Below, one piece after another: positions 1-8,882 of a DNA stretch of 20,361 nucleotides. Position numbers and translations under genes: made by a program. Below the pieces are notes generated by a model. That model worked only from the letters and a program-made list of their open reading frames with translations, was not told the DNA's origin and ran no database searches. The stretch comes from a virus, in the IMG/VR virus record IMGVR_UViG_3300021197_000826, positions 1 to 20,361 of that record; one strand, written 5' to 3'. The first letter of the stretch is position 1; every line of letters begins with the position of its first letter.

Positions 1-597
1 ATCAGCAACATGAACAACCCCTGTTCTTATTGTGTGATGATGGACATCAATTTCGTCTGTAGATACAACCTGTCCAGAAAATGTTAGAACTGCACTAGAT
101 CCAGTAACCGAATAGTTTGTTGTTGGCTTCTGATAAATTCCATTAACAAATACTGAAATCGAATCAGAGTTTAATGGAATCTCTGAAAGTGTAAATGTTG
201 AATTACTACTCACTACAGAATGAGCACTTCCTGCAAATGAATCTACATTACCTGACCTCAAGTTGTCTGCAAGTGCAACCGAATCAACTGTACCGGCTGC
301 AGGAGTTATGTTCAGAGTACCAACTCCTCTATGAGTCACATAGATAACATCCGTAGATGCTGGTACTGTTCCTGCAAAATCTAATCTTCTTGGATTTCCA
401 TTTGCATCTGCCTTGATTGTATATGAATCAAAGGGATGTTGGACTACGTTGTTGACAACTACAAGAACATTATCAGCATTGTAGCCTGGAACATCTTGAA
501 CTAAGTCAAAGAAACTCGCAGACCCATCTGGTGTGACTACTTCCCTATGGAAAGCAGGACTGACTTGATTCTGTGATTGTACTCCAATATAAGACAT
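1..597 (-). CDS. Probable tail-fibre/virion structural protein, N-terminal 199 codons (runs off the left edge)
   Basis: An uninterrupted minus-strand frame starts at ATG 597-595 and has no stop before base 1, so the protein is C-terminally truncated by the window edge. I chose this start because AAGGA lies just upstream, and the preceding gene stops 8 bp earlier. The visible protein begins MSYIGVQSQNQVSPAFHREV and continues with a 'DNVLVVVNNVVQHPFDSYTI' strand pattern. A second, similar element lies near residues 155-170 ('SISVFVNGIYQKPTTNYSVT'). This V-N-N/G-hydrophobic-Q-P-x-x-x-Y pattern is common in tail-fibre and fibre-like proteins of marine T4-like phages. The rest is beta-rich, Ser/Thr-rich and without membrane segments. 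Position at the end of the tail cluster fits a fibre or other host-contact protein. Its specificity would lie in the missing C-terminal part. Confidence 0.7.
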   Translation of the reverse strand, partial: MSYIGVQSQNQVSPAFHREVVTPDGSASFFDLVQDVPGYNADNVLVVVNNVVQHPFDSYTIKADANGNPRRLDFAGTVPASTDVIYVTHRGVGTLNITPAAGTVDSVALADNLRSGNVDSFAGSAHSVVSSNSTFTLSEIPLNSDSISVFVNGIYQKPTTNYSVTGSSAVLTFSGQVVSTDEIDVHHHTIRTGVVHVAD

Positions 598-605
598 TTA
601 TTTCC

Positions 606-1211
606 TTATGATACCTCTGCAAGAACTGACGCTACAACATCTACATTACTTGCAGATGAACAGTGTGCATATAATTTATCAGAAGCTTCTAATACTAACT
701 TCTGTCCAGCAATAACTTTCAATGCGCCTCCAACTGGAATTGGTGCATCTCTAACAACATCTGCAATTGCTTTCTTTATGTATGTAATCGTGTCTCCATT
801 ACTAGAAAACAATATTGGTGAACCTGCACCTCTTGTTTCTGCAATCTTAAAAGTATTTGTATCAGATGTCTGTACATAATAAATTTTAGTAGCCAATAGT
901 GCAGAATCCGTACTACCAGAAGAAATATTTGGTAATGTATTAGCTGCAAAAAGAAGTCTGTCTCCTACTACTAAACCATGTGTATTGTCTGTAAAAATTC
1001 CAGTTGCACCTACAAGTGTAGCTGCTGTTGCAGATGCATTTGCACTGTTATCTTCTATCGAAACTGTAATTGTAACTCCTGCTGTAGACTTATTAGCTGC
1101 ATCAAGTTCGATTGCAATTGCTTTAATTGCAGAAGGACTATAAATTGTTGTTGGTGCAGATGCATTTGCTGAAATATTCGGTTTTACAGCATTAAAAAAA
1201 TTGTTTGCCAT
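606..1211 (-). CDS. Small virion structural protein with an apparent internal module insertion (201 aa)
   Basis: The start at ATG 1211 has GGAG about 10 bases upstream, and the gene ends in TAA 8 bp before the fibre gene. The N-terminal part (residues 23-55, 'IYSPSAIKAIAIELDAANKS' and following) and C-terminal part (150-201, 'VRDAPIPVGGALKVIAGQKL' to 'SNVDVVASVLAEVS') resemble small (~100 aa) structural proteins that I know from marine phage tail clusters. Between them, about residues 60-146 read as a separate beta-rich insert with 'FTDNTHGLVVGD' and 'YYVQTSDTNTFKIAETRG', a pattern also found in gp8 and the gp7-position protein here. There is no signal peptide or membrane segment. A candidate late promoter overlaps the stop codon of the preceding gene. 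A role as a fibre-associated or decoration component is inference; its exact place in the virion cannot be told. Confidence 0.7.
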   Translation of the reverse strand: MANNFFNAVKPNISANASAPTTIYSPSAIKAIAIELDAANKSTAGVTITVSIEDNSANASATAATLVGATGIFTDNTHGLVVGDRLLFAANTLPNISSGSTDSALLATKIYYVQTSDTNTFKIAETRGAGSPILFSSNGDTITYIKKAIADVVRDAPIPVGGALKVIAGQKLVLEASDKLYAHCSSASNVDVVASVLAEVS

Positions 1212-1234
1212 TGGTTAATCTCCAAGTTCTATTA

Positions 1235-1242
1235 TATTTATC
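1235..1242 (-). promoter_or_regulatory. Candidate T4-type late promoter (GATAAATA, one mismatch)
   Basis: The minus strand reads GATAAATA, seven of eight matches to the T4 late -10 element TATAAATA. It lies 23 bases before the start codon of the 201-aa gene, and its first bases overlap the TGA stop of the preceding gene (TGATAAATA). The distance leaves room for a short leader containing GGAG. The single mismatch is at the first position. Confidence 0.45.
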
Positions 1243-1762
1243 ATCCTAACGCAACCGCCATTGCCGCAGCAAATCCTTGAGTCGATCCAAAGTCTAAAGC
1301 AGTATCGCCTGGACTTACATATTTTACAGAATAGTTTGTTGAATTATCTGCATTTGAGAATTGTACAAATGTTCCACTAGTTGGATGTAACTTAGTGGCC
1401 TGTAAACTAACTAAACTCGTTATATTATCATTCAATAAGAATGACATGGTATCATCTGCTGTTATATCTGTGACAATGTTGGTTGATTGGCCTCCAGAAT
1501 GTATTCCAGTGCCACCTTTTAATGTAAGAGTCTCGGCATTGGATGATTGTAAAAATGTTGCCGATCCATAAGAATTTATTTGTGCCGAGAGTTGCATCCC
1601 AGCAAAGATTTCGTTGATGGCTCCTACAACTGAAGTTGCAGAAGTGTTAAGTTGATCTCCTGCATTGGTTACTGTTACGTTACCAATATCATCTACCAGT
1701 GCATTAAAATTTACTCTAAAAGTTTCTAGAGTATTTGTTGCTTCTGTAGTCCTAGTTGCCAT
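1241..1762 (-). CDS. Short fibre-like structural protein (173 aa)
   Basis: The protein begins MATRTTEATNTLETFRVNFN and continues with 'LNTSATSVVGAINEIFAG' (about residues 38-55). This N-terminal arrangement, with a 'TLE.FR...N' helix and then 'T.A.S(V/I)VGAINE', is the usual opening of fibre-type proteins in cyanophage and related T4-like phages. The rest (about 60-173) is beta-rich and low in charge, with no catalytic motif or membrane segment. At 173 aa it is short for a tail fibre, so it may be a small adaptor or a compact fibre subunit. It overlaps the preceding 80-aa gene by 11 bp, and the Shine-Dalgarno signal is weak, which suggests coupled translation. It ends in a TGA that overlaps a candidate late promoter for the next gene. 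Confidence 0.65.
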   Translation of the reverse strand: MATRTTEATNTLETFRVNFNALVDDIGNVTVTNAGDQLNTSATSVVGAINEIFAGMQLSAQINSYGSATFLQSSNAETLTLKGGTGIHSGGQSTNIVTDITADDTMSFLLNDNITSLVSLQATKLHPTSGTFVQFSNADNSTNYSVKYVSPGDTALDFGSTQGFAAAMAVALG

Positions 1763-1994
1763 TCGATTTATTTTCTAAAAGTTGTCGAAGCATACCCTTC
1801 ATCTCCGACATTTCTTGTTTAATAGTATTTATTTCTTCTACAGTCTCATCTAATTTTATTTTTCGAGATTTTCTTGCAATAGCCCCACTCATGTAGTTTT
1901 TGTATGCAGAAGTATCTCTATTTGTAATTCCTTTACTATAAGTATCCCGAATAAGTTCTGGATTGTCTTCAACGACCTGAAAATCTGGTTTCAT
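1752..1994 (-). CDS. Small coiled-coil protein of unknown function (80 aa)
   Basis: The start codon overlaps the stop of the giant structural gene in an ATGA junction, and the 3' end overlaps the next gene by 11 bp, so it is embedded in a coupled operon. It is basic in the middle ('AIARKSRKIKLDE', about residues 39-51). The C-terminal third is a predicted amphipathic coiled coil ('VEEINTIKQEMSEMKGMLRQ', 52-71). The protein has no signal peptide or membrane segment. I recognise no named family. Small coiled-coil proteins like this recur in tail-fibre clusters of marine T4-like phages and could be chaperones or oligomeric connectors, but that is inference from position and shape only. Confidence 0.65.
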   Translation of the reverse strand: MKPDFQVVEDNPELIRDTYSKGITNRDTSAYKNYMSGAIARKSRKIKLDETVEEINTIKQEMSEMKGMLRQLLENKSNGN

Positions 1995-4900
1995 AAGGCA
2001 AGTGCAATCGCTCTCAAGTCCTTAACTAAAGGTGGTTCAGCAGTATTCGTTCCCTTCAGAACAATCTTAATTGCAAAAGAGATAAAGCCATTAAGACCAG
2101 AGGCCTCAAAAGAATACTCACGATAGTCTAGATAATTCTTTGATTCTGTAATAGTCTTATCTGCTGTCATCTCGACCCATGCAAGATCCTCAAACTGACC
2201 TGTATCATCTGATTGTTGTGTCTTCTGATATACCTCAATAGAAGAATCACTAAATCGAATTGCATCAAACAGAACCTTGACTGCCGTAGCTGAATTTTCT
2301 AAAGTAACTTTTCTGGTACAATAAATGGCAGAGTTGTTGTCTCCATCTGCAGCTGTAGACTGTCTAAATGCATCTGAGAAAACTGTATCAGCAGTATTAA
2401 CTCCAGCAGAGTAAAGATCAGTTGCTGAATTTATATTATTCAATCTATTTTGAATTGTAAGCAGACCCATTCTTTGAGTATCAAGAACTGGTGATAAATT
2501 TACATTATTAGTTGAAAGGGTCATATTCAATTGGAATGACTTGTTACCTGTCATCTCATTTGTTTCATTGATTGTTGATGCAACCATTTTAGGAGATTCA
2601 AAATCTACATTCTCATTGATTGCAATTGGTTTCGCACTAGATAATGCAGTCAATGTAAATGGAGTCTGAGATCCACCAGAAACACCAGATGTACTTGAAG
2701 GACTAGCACCAGTTGTTGTTCTGATTGTTGTTGAAGTTCCTGTCCCAGAGTTTTCCATAACCTGAAGAACTGTCTTCATAGTATCCATCATATAATTCTC
2801 TGAAGCCTTAACTGCAGCCCCACCAACCTTTTGTGCTCCTGCATTACCTCCAAAGCCTGGATCTGGATTTGTACCAGTAGCTGATGCAAGATCAATAATA
2901 TAATGATCAAGTCCCATCTCGGATATTGCAGTATAAGTTTTATTCAGATTTGAAAGATCGTAAGTTGTACTGTTATCTGAAAGAGTTACCGAACCAGAAA
3001 TTCCTGAAAGTTCTACGTTATTTGTAGTCTTGTACATTCCATGATTTAAGTGTTTTACTAAAATCTTCTTAGAACTTGGAATTGTAGTGATTGGATTCTC
3101 TGTTAATGTAGTTGTCTCTAATCCAGAATTTTCTAGTGTAATTACCCCAGAAGTGGTACTAAAGTCCGCTTTACGGACAGTAAATTTTAAGTCCTCCATC
3201 TGAGATGCAGTCCATGTAGAAGCGTTCTGAGACTTGAAAAGTACACCAGCATAAGGTTGATCTGAAATCATTCTACTTCCACCAACCTCTTGATCTCCCA
3301 TGTGCGACAACCAAATCATATAGTCTTGAGTGTTGGCCATGATGACAAAACAATATTCAATATCCTGTTGTAGATATACAGGAGATGGAAAAGTAAACTT
3401 AGTTGCAACTGAAGCGTCCTCTGAAATATTTACATTTTCAGGTTCTACTGTAGTCTTACCAAAAGGAAGAATCGTTGTTGTTGGATAACCATTCTTCATA
3501 GTACGAACTTGACATTGTACTGGAACTGTTTCAGACTTAGATTGAAAGTAAACATCGACTGATGTGATAAAGGCCCCACCTTTTGGATCAATCATGATTG
3601 ACTGAGCAACTGGATCGTACCATCCAACCTGTCTATCAGACTGTCTTGTACTTGTGACTGTTTGGTTTTGATTGACTAGGACACGATTAACATCAGCATT
3701 TCTAGTTGCAATAATTGTCTCTTGAATATTATCAAGAAGTCCCTTTGCAAAATATGTAGCCTCACCAGATGTTTGTGTGTCTCCATTAAGAACTCCGTTT
3801 GCAGAGTCAGAAGTCAGTCTCAGGATTCTTTCACCAACTTTGAATGCAGGGTTTCCAGAAGTGTTTGGATCTGGAATTGAAAATGTTCCTGAAATTTTTC
3901 CTGTGGCCCCTGTGATAAGAGGATCACCCATGTTCAGTGAGTAAACTACAGCATTGTCTGAATGACTAGCTGCAGTTGTTCCACTTGTTCCTCTAGTACA
4001 TCCAGTAAATGTTGTACTAGTTGTATTTGTATATGTTATCTTCTCATCATCAATTTGAATCGTTCCAGAACTTGGAAATACAGATGTTGAGTCTACAGTA
4101 ATCGTAGTATCAGTTGTATTGATTCCATCAGAGTCATTAATATTATTGTACTTATTGACAAATGGTGGTGTTGGTGTAATGTACTGAGTGACATCTATGT
4201 TATCAAAAAATGCAAAGAGTCTTGTTCTTGGTTTAAAGAGAGATCCAGTAAAGGCTACATCTCTTGCACGACAGAATGGAAGAATTTCTGTACTGAGTAC
4301 TTTATCACCTTTAGAATCATAATCAATTCTAGGAGTAATTTCTGTTCTTAAGCCACTTCGGGACTGTCTTCTTGTTGTAGTTGTAACAGTCCTTTGCATG
4401 ACTCTTCGGTGAGGAGCCTGTGCCCTAAATCCAGTGTTAGATCCATCTCTCCATTGTGAAGATGTGGAAGTAGTTCCTGTCCAGAATGTCTCCCACTCAT
4501 TCCAGATAGTATTAATAGCACTTCCACCATTTCTTGCTACCAGTGTGTCATAATTACCTTCACGATTGATAATCAAGTTTGGTAGTCTGTTTGTGTCTTT
4601 CCAAATATCAGATGCAGGATTTAATTCGATTGCACCAACCCAAGCGATCACGTTGAATGGGTTTACATTCTCAATGCGTGATGCGAAAGGTTGAATAATA
4701 AAATCTGTTTCAGTATATGGGAGTGTTAAAAGATCTCCTGTTTTTTGATATCCAGCCGCAGTCCTGAGTGCATCTGTAGAAACAGATTCTTGTAACCCAA
4801 CTGCTCTTGACATGAACTCTGGGCGTAAAATACCATTTGCCATGTCGATTGAATTTTTATAATCTGGATGAGCCGCATCTCCTACACTATGACCTGTGAA

Positions 4901-7900
4901 GTTATCAACAACAAACCCATTCTTGAATCGGTCAAGTCCGTCACCATCTTGAATTTGAAAAGTTTCTGTATCTTTTTCAAGCATATTGAGTTGAGTATAA
5001 TACTCAAGATTCTCTACTCTCTCGCTGATCTTACCAATATCAGACATAGTGAATCTCTTATGTTTCAACTTACGAACACCAATATCAAGAGGATTGAATG
5101 TGTATTGTGGAACTCTGAACTCTGCAAGAAGCATTCCGTCATCAAGTTTATTTGGCATCTCTGGATTTTCAGCGGCCCCACCTGAGATTGTTTGAAACTC
5201 ACCTTCTGTATCCAAATACAATGCAGAGTTTTGTGGTAGATAAAAATCAAATGATGCTAAGAAAGTATTATCAGTTTTTGGAATATCAACAAGGGAAGCA
5301 GTTCCAACAGTAAAATCTCTTTTAGGAAATTGAAATGCAGACATTGAAGTATCATCTAATTCATCACCTGTCATTCCAGCAGTTCCATCATTTGCAGCTG
5401 TAATTGTATCAACATCACCAACTCTAGGTCTAAAGTCTACTGAATCTCTAAGTTCATATTCACCAGTTGGAGAAATTGTATCTGGGTCAACTCTTTGTGC
5501 TGAATATACTGGAATCTCTTCGTATGTGATACTTGTTGTTGATGTACCCACTGGATATGAGTCTACACTAAAATAGTTTCCTGCACCATGAGTAAAGTAA
5601 TCATAAATGATAAGAAGTCTTCCAGTTGGTGGCGTAGAACCAGCCTTTCGGGTAAGTCTTCCAATATCATAATATGTGTCTCTCATTCCAGTGTCGATCT
5701 GAAAATCACTTAGAATATTTGTACTTCCAGTGGCAATAGCCGTTGTGGTCAAAGTATTTGCAAAGGTATTCTGAGATGAAGTTAATGTAGTACCGACTGC
5801 AAAAGTCTTGGTAGTCAAGTAGACTATGTTTGCTGTTGAGGTAGTTCCTGTTGTTCCACCTGTAACAACTCTCGCAATTGCACCATTAGAACCTGTAATT
5901 TTTTCTCCAGGCTGAAAGATTTCAGTTGAAAGTGTGTTACCCCCTGTTCCATTATTATATGTTACAGTTGGAGTCGTTGCATCAGCAGAAGATGTTCCCA
6001 TGTAAACTGCACGAACTTTAAAGATATCAGCCTTCTGCAAAGAAATTTCTGAGTCTTTATAGTTGGTTCCAAAAATATTACCCTTCTCATTTCTGATATG
6101 TAATTGATTTGAAGGAGAAAGAGTTTTTGTTTTTTCTTGAGCCGTTGCAATCTGAACTGTGAAAGTAACTTTGAGTACCATCGAAGCACCACTAGCAACT
6201 GTTATTCCTAAACTAGTAGTTCCTATGTTTAAAACAGTTCCAGACCCAGTTGTTGCTGGGGATAATAATTGTCCATCTGGATAAACAGTATTTGAAGCAC
6301 GATCATGTACTTGTATCATATAATCATCAGCAGTAAAAGAAACAAATGATTCACCTTCTGGTAAAGAAATACTTCCACCCCCACCCGATAAAGTAACTGT
6401 TTCTTGTCTGCGAACTGTAAGTGTAGTGTCAACTTGATTGTTTAAACGAGAAGACTTGAGAGTTTTAACTGCATTTTTTGGAAGTTTAGAAATCATTACC
6501 AACTCTTCCTGTTCTTCAATTTTAGACCGAACTCTTAGAATAGTTGAACCAGAAATGCTTGTAGGTAAAGTTTCGACTGTAGTAAATGCAACATCACTTG
6601 CGATAGCTCCAACTTCTACTCTTCTAACTGTACCACCTGTATCCTGCATTTCTACGAGATCCCCAATCTTGAGATCACCAAGAAATCCAGTATTCGTTCC
6701 ACTTACGACTGTTCCAGATGCTCCAGTGTTTCCTGTAGCAGAAACACTACCTGTTAATTTCTTTGCATCGGCTGGATAAATGTCTGTGATATAATCTGAA
6801 CCATTGTCATCACTGAATAATGAGTGAGCATCCCCCATTCCAAAATAAACTGGGGCTGCATTTAAAGTTGCTGTTCCACCAGCAGGAGCAGTACCTCCAA
6901 AGTCTTCACTGATACTACTTGTGATGGTTTCTCCGTTTTGAAATGTTCCTGTGGTCTGAATAATATGAAAAGTTGTACCACTTTCAATTCTTAGTCCATC
7001 TGGATTAGCAGGTATTGATGTTACAGTTGCATCTGATCCATTTTTTACTGTACTTGAAACTAGGTCTTGTTTTGTGATATGAACAAATCCAGTTGCACCA
7101 GAAGTAGACCCTGTAATTTTTGCACCATTATGAAGAGTATTAGAGGATGACATTGCAGCTGAAAGTGTCAACTTACATAACATCCGAACATCAAAAAGAT
7201 AATGTTGAAATCTAGATGTTAATGGATAGGCTCCTGTGATATATCCACCTTCAGAACCAGTACCATGTTCAAATGCTCTTGTTCTTGCAAATCCAATTAC
7301 GTTTGCTTTATTTGCATCAGTTGTTTGTGGATCAATACCCCATCCAGTAATGAGTGCATTTACAAGATGTGCAGCTGCAGACCCAAATGCACCAGTTCCA
7401 CCACCCCTAACCACTGTCCATGTTTTATTTGCAGTTCCAGCTGTATTAGTGACCTTTAGTATTTCACTACCCATTCTAATTAAGAAATGAGTAGCGGCAT
7501 TACCAGTAGCGGCTACAGGAAATCTTGCAGCCGAATCAACAGCAATAGTAACTGCTGAATCATTAATTCCAGCAGTTTCTAAATGAGTTTGTGGTATTCT
7601 CTGATCACGAATCTCAACTTCTTTGAATGGTGAAAGTGTCGTTCCGAAAGAGTCAATATCTGGTGAACCAAATGTATTCTCTACCTGAAGGAAGTTTCCT
7701 GCACTAAATGTAGTTGGGTAATTTTGTACGAACTCTGTACTTCTAGCCTTGTCTAAGGGAACTACTGTCTGTCCAATAGTTTCTACCTCAAAACCTCTGA
7801 TGTATGCTTTGCCTGGAGCAAGCACGACTGCAACTTTAGTGGCATCTCCACCATTCGTAGATGTAAATACACCATTGTTCAATCCATCATCAAAATGTTC

Positions 7901-8881
7901 TCGTAAGTCAATATCAAATCCACGAACCATATAGTCACCAGATTCGTCAAAAGTTCTTCGGGCAAGAGTCTCTTCAAGAACTGAGTATTCTGTAGACCTT
8001 GCAATCGTTCTTGGAGAACCTTGTTCTAGTTGCATCAATTCTACAAAGTCAGCATCATCTGCACTTGATAGAGCCTTCTTTGCAAGAGTTAATGAATACT
8101 TGAGTCTATGTGCCCCTTTGGCTGCAAAGTTAGATGAACCAGTTGCGTTATCTAAAAGTGAAGAATCTTCTTCAGGAGTTGATAGTGATTCAGTAATATT
8201 GAAACCAACTCTGTAAGAAGGAGCATTTGTATACTTGTCTAATACAATAGTTTGTTCTTCAACTTGAACAAATGTTCCACGAATGTAATAGATTCCTTTT
8301 TGGACATTTGCAGAAGAACCAATTCCAGTTGCGGCGGCTGCAGATGTTGTACCTATCTGTGCATTTACATTCAAAGTATAAGAAGTTCCTCCTGCTGTGT
8401 ATGAAATTGCAGTATCGGTATTGAGTGCCTCACCATTACTGAAAGTAAAATTTGTAGTTGAGTTGACTGCCGTTCCTGAAGACTCATACTTAATGAATAA
8501 AGTTAAATCATCAGAGTTTTCTGCGGCCACACTTGCAACAACTTTTGCAATAACATTGGATGTTGCACCTGTAAGTTTCTTACCGACTAAAGATGTTCGA
8601 TAATTTTCTACAGTGTGTGTAGTAGATCCAGAAGTAAAAGTTGCTTGAACTTTAACAAAGGAAAAGGTGACATCAAACCCAGCCTGGCCAGGAATGATCA
8701 TTGCACCTTCTTTGAAGAAATGTGATCCGAATCTCTCTATTTGATTTTGCAGAATAGACTGCATTTGAGTAAGTTCTCTAGCCTGTATGGAAAATGCAGG
8801 ACGAAACAATACTCTATGAAAATTATCATCCTCCGTAAAATCATCATAATAAGGAGATACATTTAGATCAGTTTTTTGCAT
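1991..8881 (-). CDS. Giant DUF4815-type virion structural protein (2296 aa), baseplate/tail periphery
   Basis: The N-terminus ('LNVSPYYDDFTEDDNFHRVL', then 'FRPAFSIQARELTQMQSILQ', residues 6-45) is the hallmark of the DUF4815-type large tail proteins of marine T4-like phages. Other family landmarks are 'LRDSVDFRPR' (near 1145), a helical 'SERVENLEYYTQLNMLE' (near 1285), 'RLFAFFDNIDVTQYITP' (near 1550), and a late beta-sandwich region (about 1774-1905) with 'YFQSKSETVPVQCQVRTMKN' and 'QPYAGVLFKSQNASTWTASQ'. The C-terminus ends 'VKDLRAIALAL'. Several inserted beta modules are visible (440-510, 580-610, 645-675 and about 1584-1650). There is no signal peptide or enzyme motif. The gene starts one base after the gp8 stop (TAATATG). 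It occupies the place of T4 gp9-gp12, so it probably forms the outer baseplate or fibre-attachment structure; this is inferred from position and family. Confidence 0.8.
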   Translation of the reverse strand: MQKTDLNVSPYYDDFTEDDNFHRVLFRPAFSIQARELTQMQSILQNQIERFGSHFFKEGAMIIPGQAGFDVTFSFVKVQATFTSGSTTHTVENYRTSLVGKKLTGATSNVIAKVVASVAAENSDDLTLFIKYESSGTAVNSTTNFTFSNGEALNTDTAISYTAGGTSYTLNVNAQIGTTSAAAATGIGSSANVQKGIYYIRGTFVQVEEQTIVLDKYTNAPSYRVGFNITESLSTPEEDSSLLDNATGSSNFAAKGAHRLKYSLTLAKKALSSADDADFVELMQLEQGSPRTIARSTEYSVLEETLARRTFDESGDYMVRGFDIDLREHFDDGLNNGVFTSTNGGDATKVAVVLAPGKAYIRGFEVETIGQTVVPLDKARSTEFVQNYPTTFSAGNFLQVENTFGSPDIDSFGTTLSPFKEVEIRDQRIPQTHLETAGINDSAVTIAVDSAARFPVAATGNAATHFLIRMGSEILKVTNTAGTANKTWTVVRGGGTGAFGSAAAHLVNALITGWGIDPQTTDANKANVIGFARTRAFEHGTGSEGGYITGAYPLTSRFQHYLFDVRMLCKLTLSAAMSSSNTLHNGAKITGSTSGATGFVHITKQDLVSSTVKNGSDATVTSIPANPDGLRIESGTTFHIIQTTGTFQNGETITSSISEDFGGTAPAGGTATLNAAPVYFGMGDAHSLFSDDNGSDYITDIYPADAKKLTGSVSATGNTGASGTVVSGTNTGFLGDLKIGDLVEMQDTGGTVRRVEVGAIASDVAFTTVETLPTSISGSTILRVRSKIEEQEELVMISKLPKNAVKTLKSSRLNNQVDTTLTVRRQETVTLSGGGGSISLPEGESFVSFTADDYMIQVHDRASNTVYPDGQLLSPATTGSGTVLNIGTTSLGITVASGASMVLKVTFTVQIATAQEKTKTLSPSNQLHIRNEKGNIFGTNYKDSEISLQKADIFKVRAVYMGTSSADATTPTVTYNNGTGGNTLSTEIFQPGEKITGSNGAIARVVTGGTTGTTSTANIVYLTTKTFAVGTTLTSSQNTFANTLTTTAIATGSTNILSDFQIDTGMRDTYYDIGRLTRKAGSTPPTGRLLIIYDYFTHGAGNYFSVDSYPVGTSTTSITYEEIPVYSAQRVDPDTISPTGEYELRDSVDFRPRVGDVDTITAANDGTAGMTGDELDDTSMSAFQFPKRDFTVGTASLVDIPKTDNTFLASFDFYLPQNSALYLDTEGEFQTISGGAAENPEMPNKLDDGMLLAEFRVPQYTFNPLDIGVRKLKHKRFTMSDIGKISERVENLEYYTQLNMLEKDTETFQIQDGDGLDRFKNGFVVDNFTGHSVGDAAHPDYKNSIDMANGILRPEFMSRAVGLQESVSTDALRTAAGYQKTGDLLTLPYTETDFIIQPFASRIENVNPFNVIAWVGAIELNPASDIWKDTNRLPNLIINREGNYDTLVARNGGSAINTIWNEWETFWTGTTSTSSQWRDGSNTGFRAQAPHRRVMQRTVTTTTRRQSRSGLRTEITPRIDYDSKGDKVLSTEILPFCRARDVAFTGSLFKPRTRLFAFFDNIDVTQYITPTPPFVNKYNNINDSDGINTTDTTITVDSTSVFPSSGTIQIDDEKITYTNTTSTTFTGCTRGTSGTTAASHSDNAVVYSLNMGDPLITGATGKISGTFSIPDPNTSGNPAFKVGERILRLTSDSANGVLNGDTQTSGEATYFAKGLLDNIQETIIATRNADVNRVLVNQNQTVTSTRQSDRQVGWYDPVAQSIMIDPKGGAFITSVDVYFQSKSETVPVQCQVRTMKNGYPTTTILPFGKTTVEPENVNISEDASVATKFTFPSPVYLQQDIEYCFVIMANTQDYMIWLSHMGDQEVGGSRMISDQPYAGVLFKSQNASTWTASQMEDLKFTVRKADFSTTSGVITLENSGLETTTLTENPITTIPSSKKILVKHLNHGMYKTTNNVELSGISGSVTLSDNSTTYDLSNLNKTYTAISEMGLDHYIIDLASATGTNPDPGFGGNAGAQKVGGAAVKASENYMMDTMKTVLQVMENSGTGTSTTIRTTTGASPSSTSGVSGGSQTPFTLTALSSAKPIAINENVDFESPKMVASTINETNEMTGNKSFQLNMTLSTNNVNLSPVLDTQRMGLLTIQNRLNNINSATDLYSAGVNTADTVFSDAFRQSTAADGDNNSAIYCTRKVTLENSATAVKVLFDAIRFSDSSIEVYQKTQQSDDTGQFEDLAWVEMTADKTITESKNYLDYREYSFEASGLNGFISFAIKIVLKGTNTAEPPLVKDLRAIALAL

Positions 8882-8882
8882 A

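Noticed and set aside
978-1172. Plus-strand open frame with very high Cys content
   Set aside because: It is the reverse complement of Ala/Thr/Val-rich codons (GCA gives TGC) of the 201-aa structural gene. No ribosome binding site or independent context supports it.
1826-1833. AATAAATA late-promoter-like match inside the 80-aa coiled-coil gene
   Set aside because: One mismatch within AT-rich coding DNA, with no gap between genes and no well-placed binding site following it.
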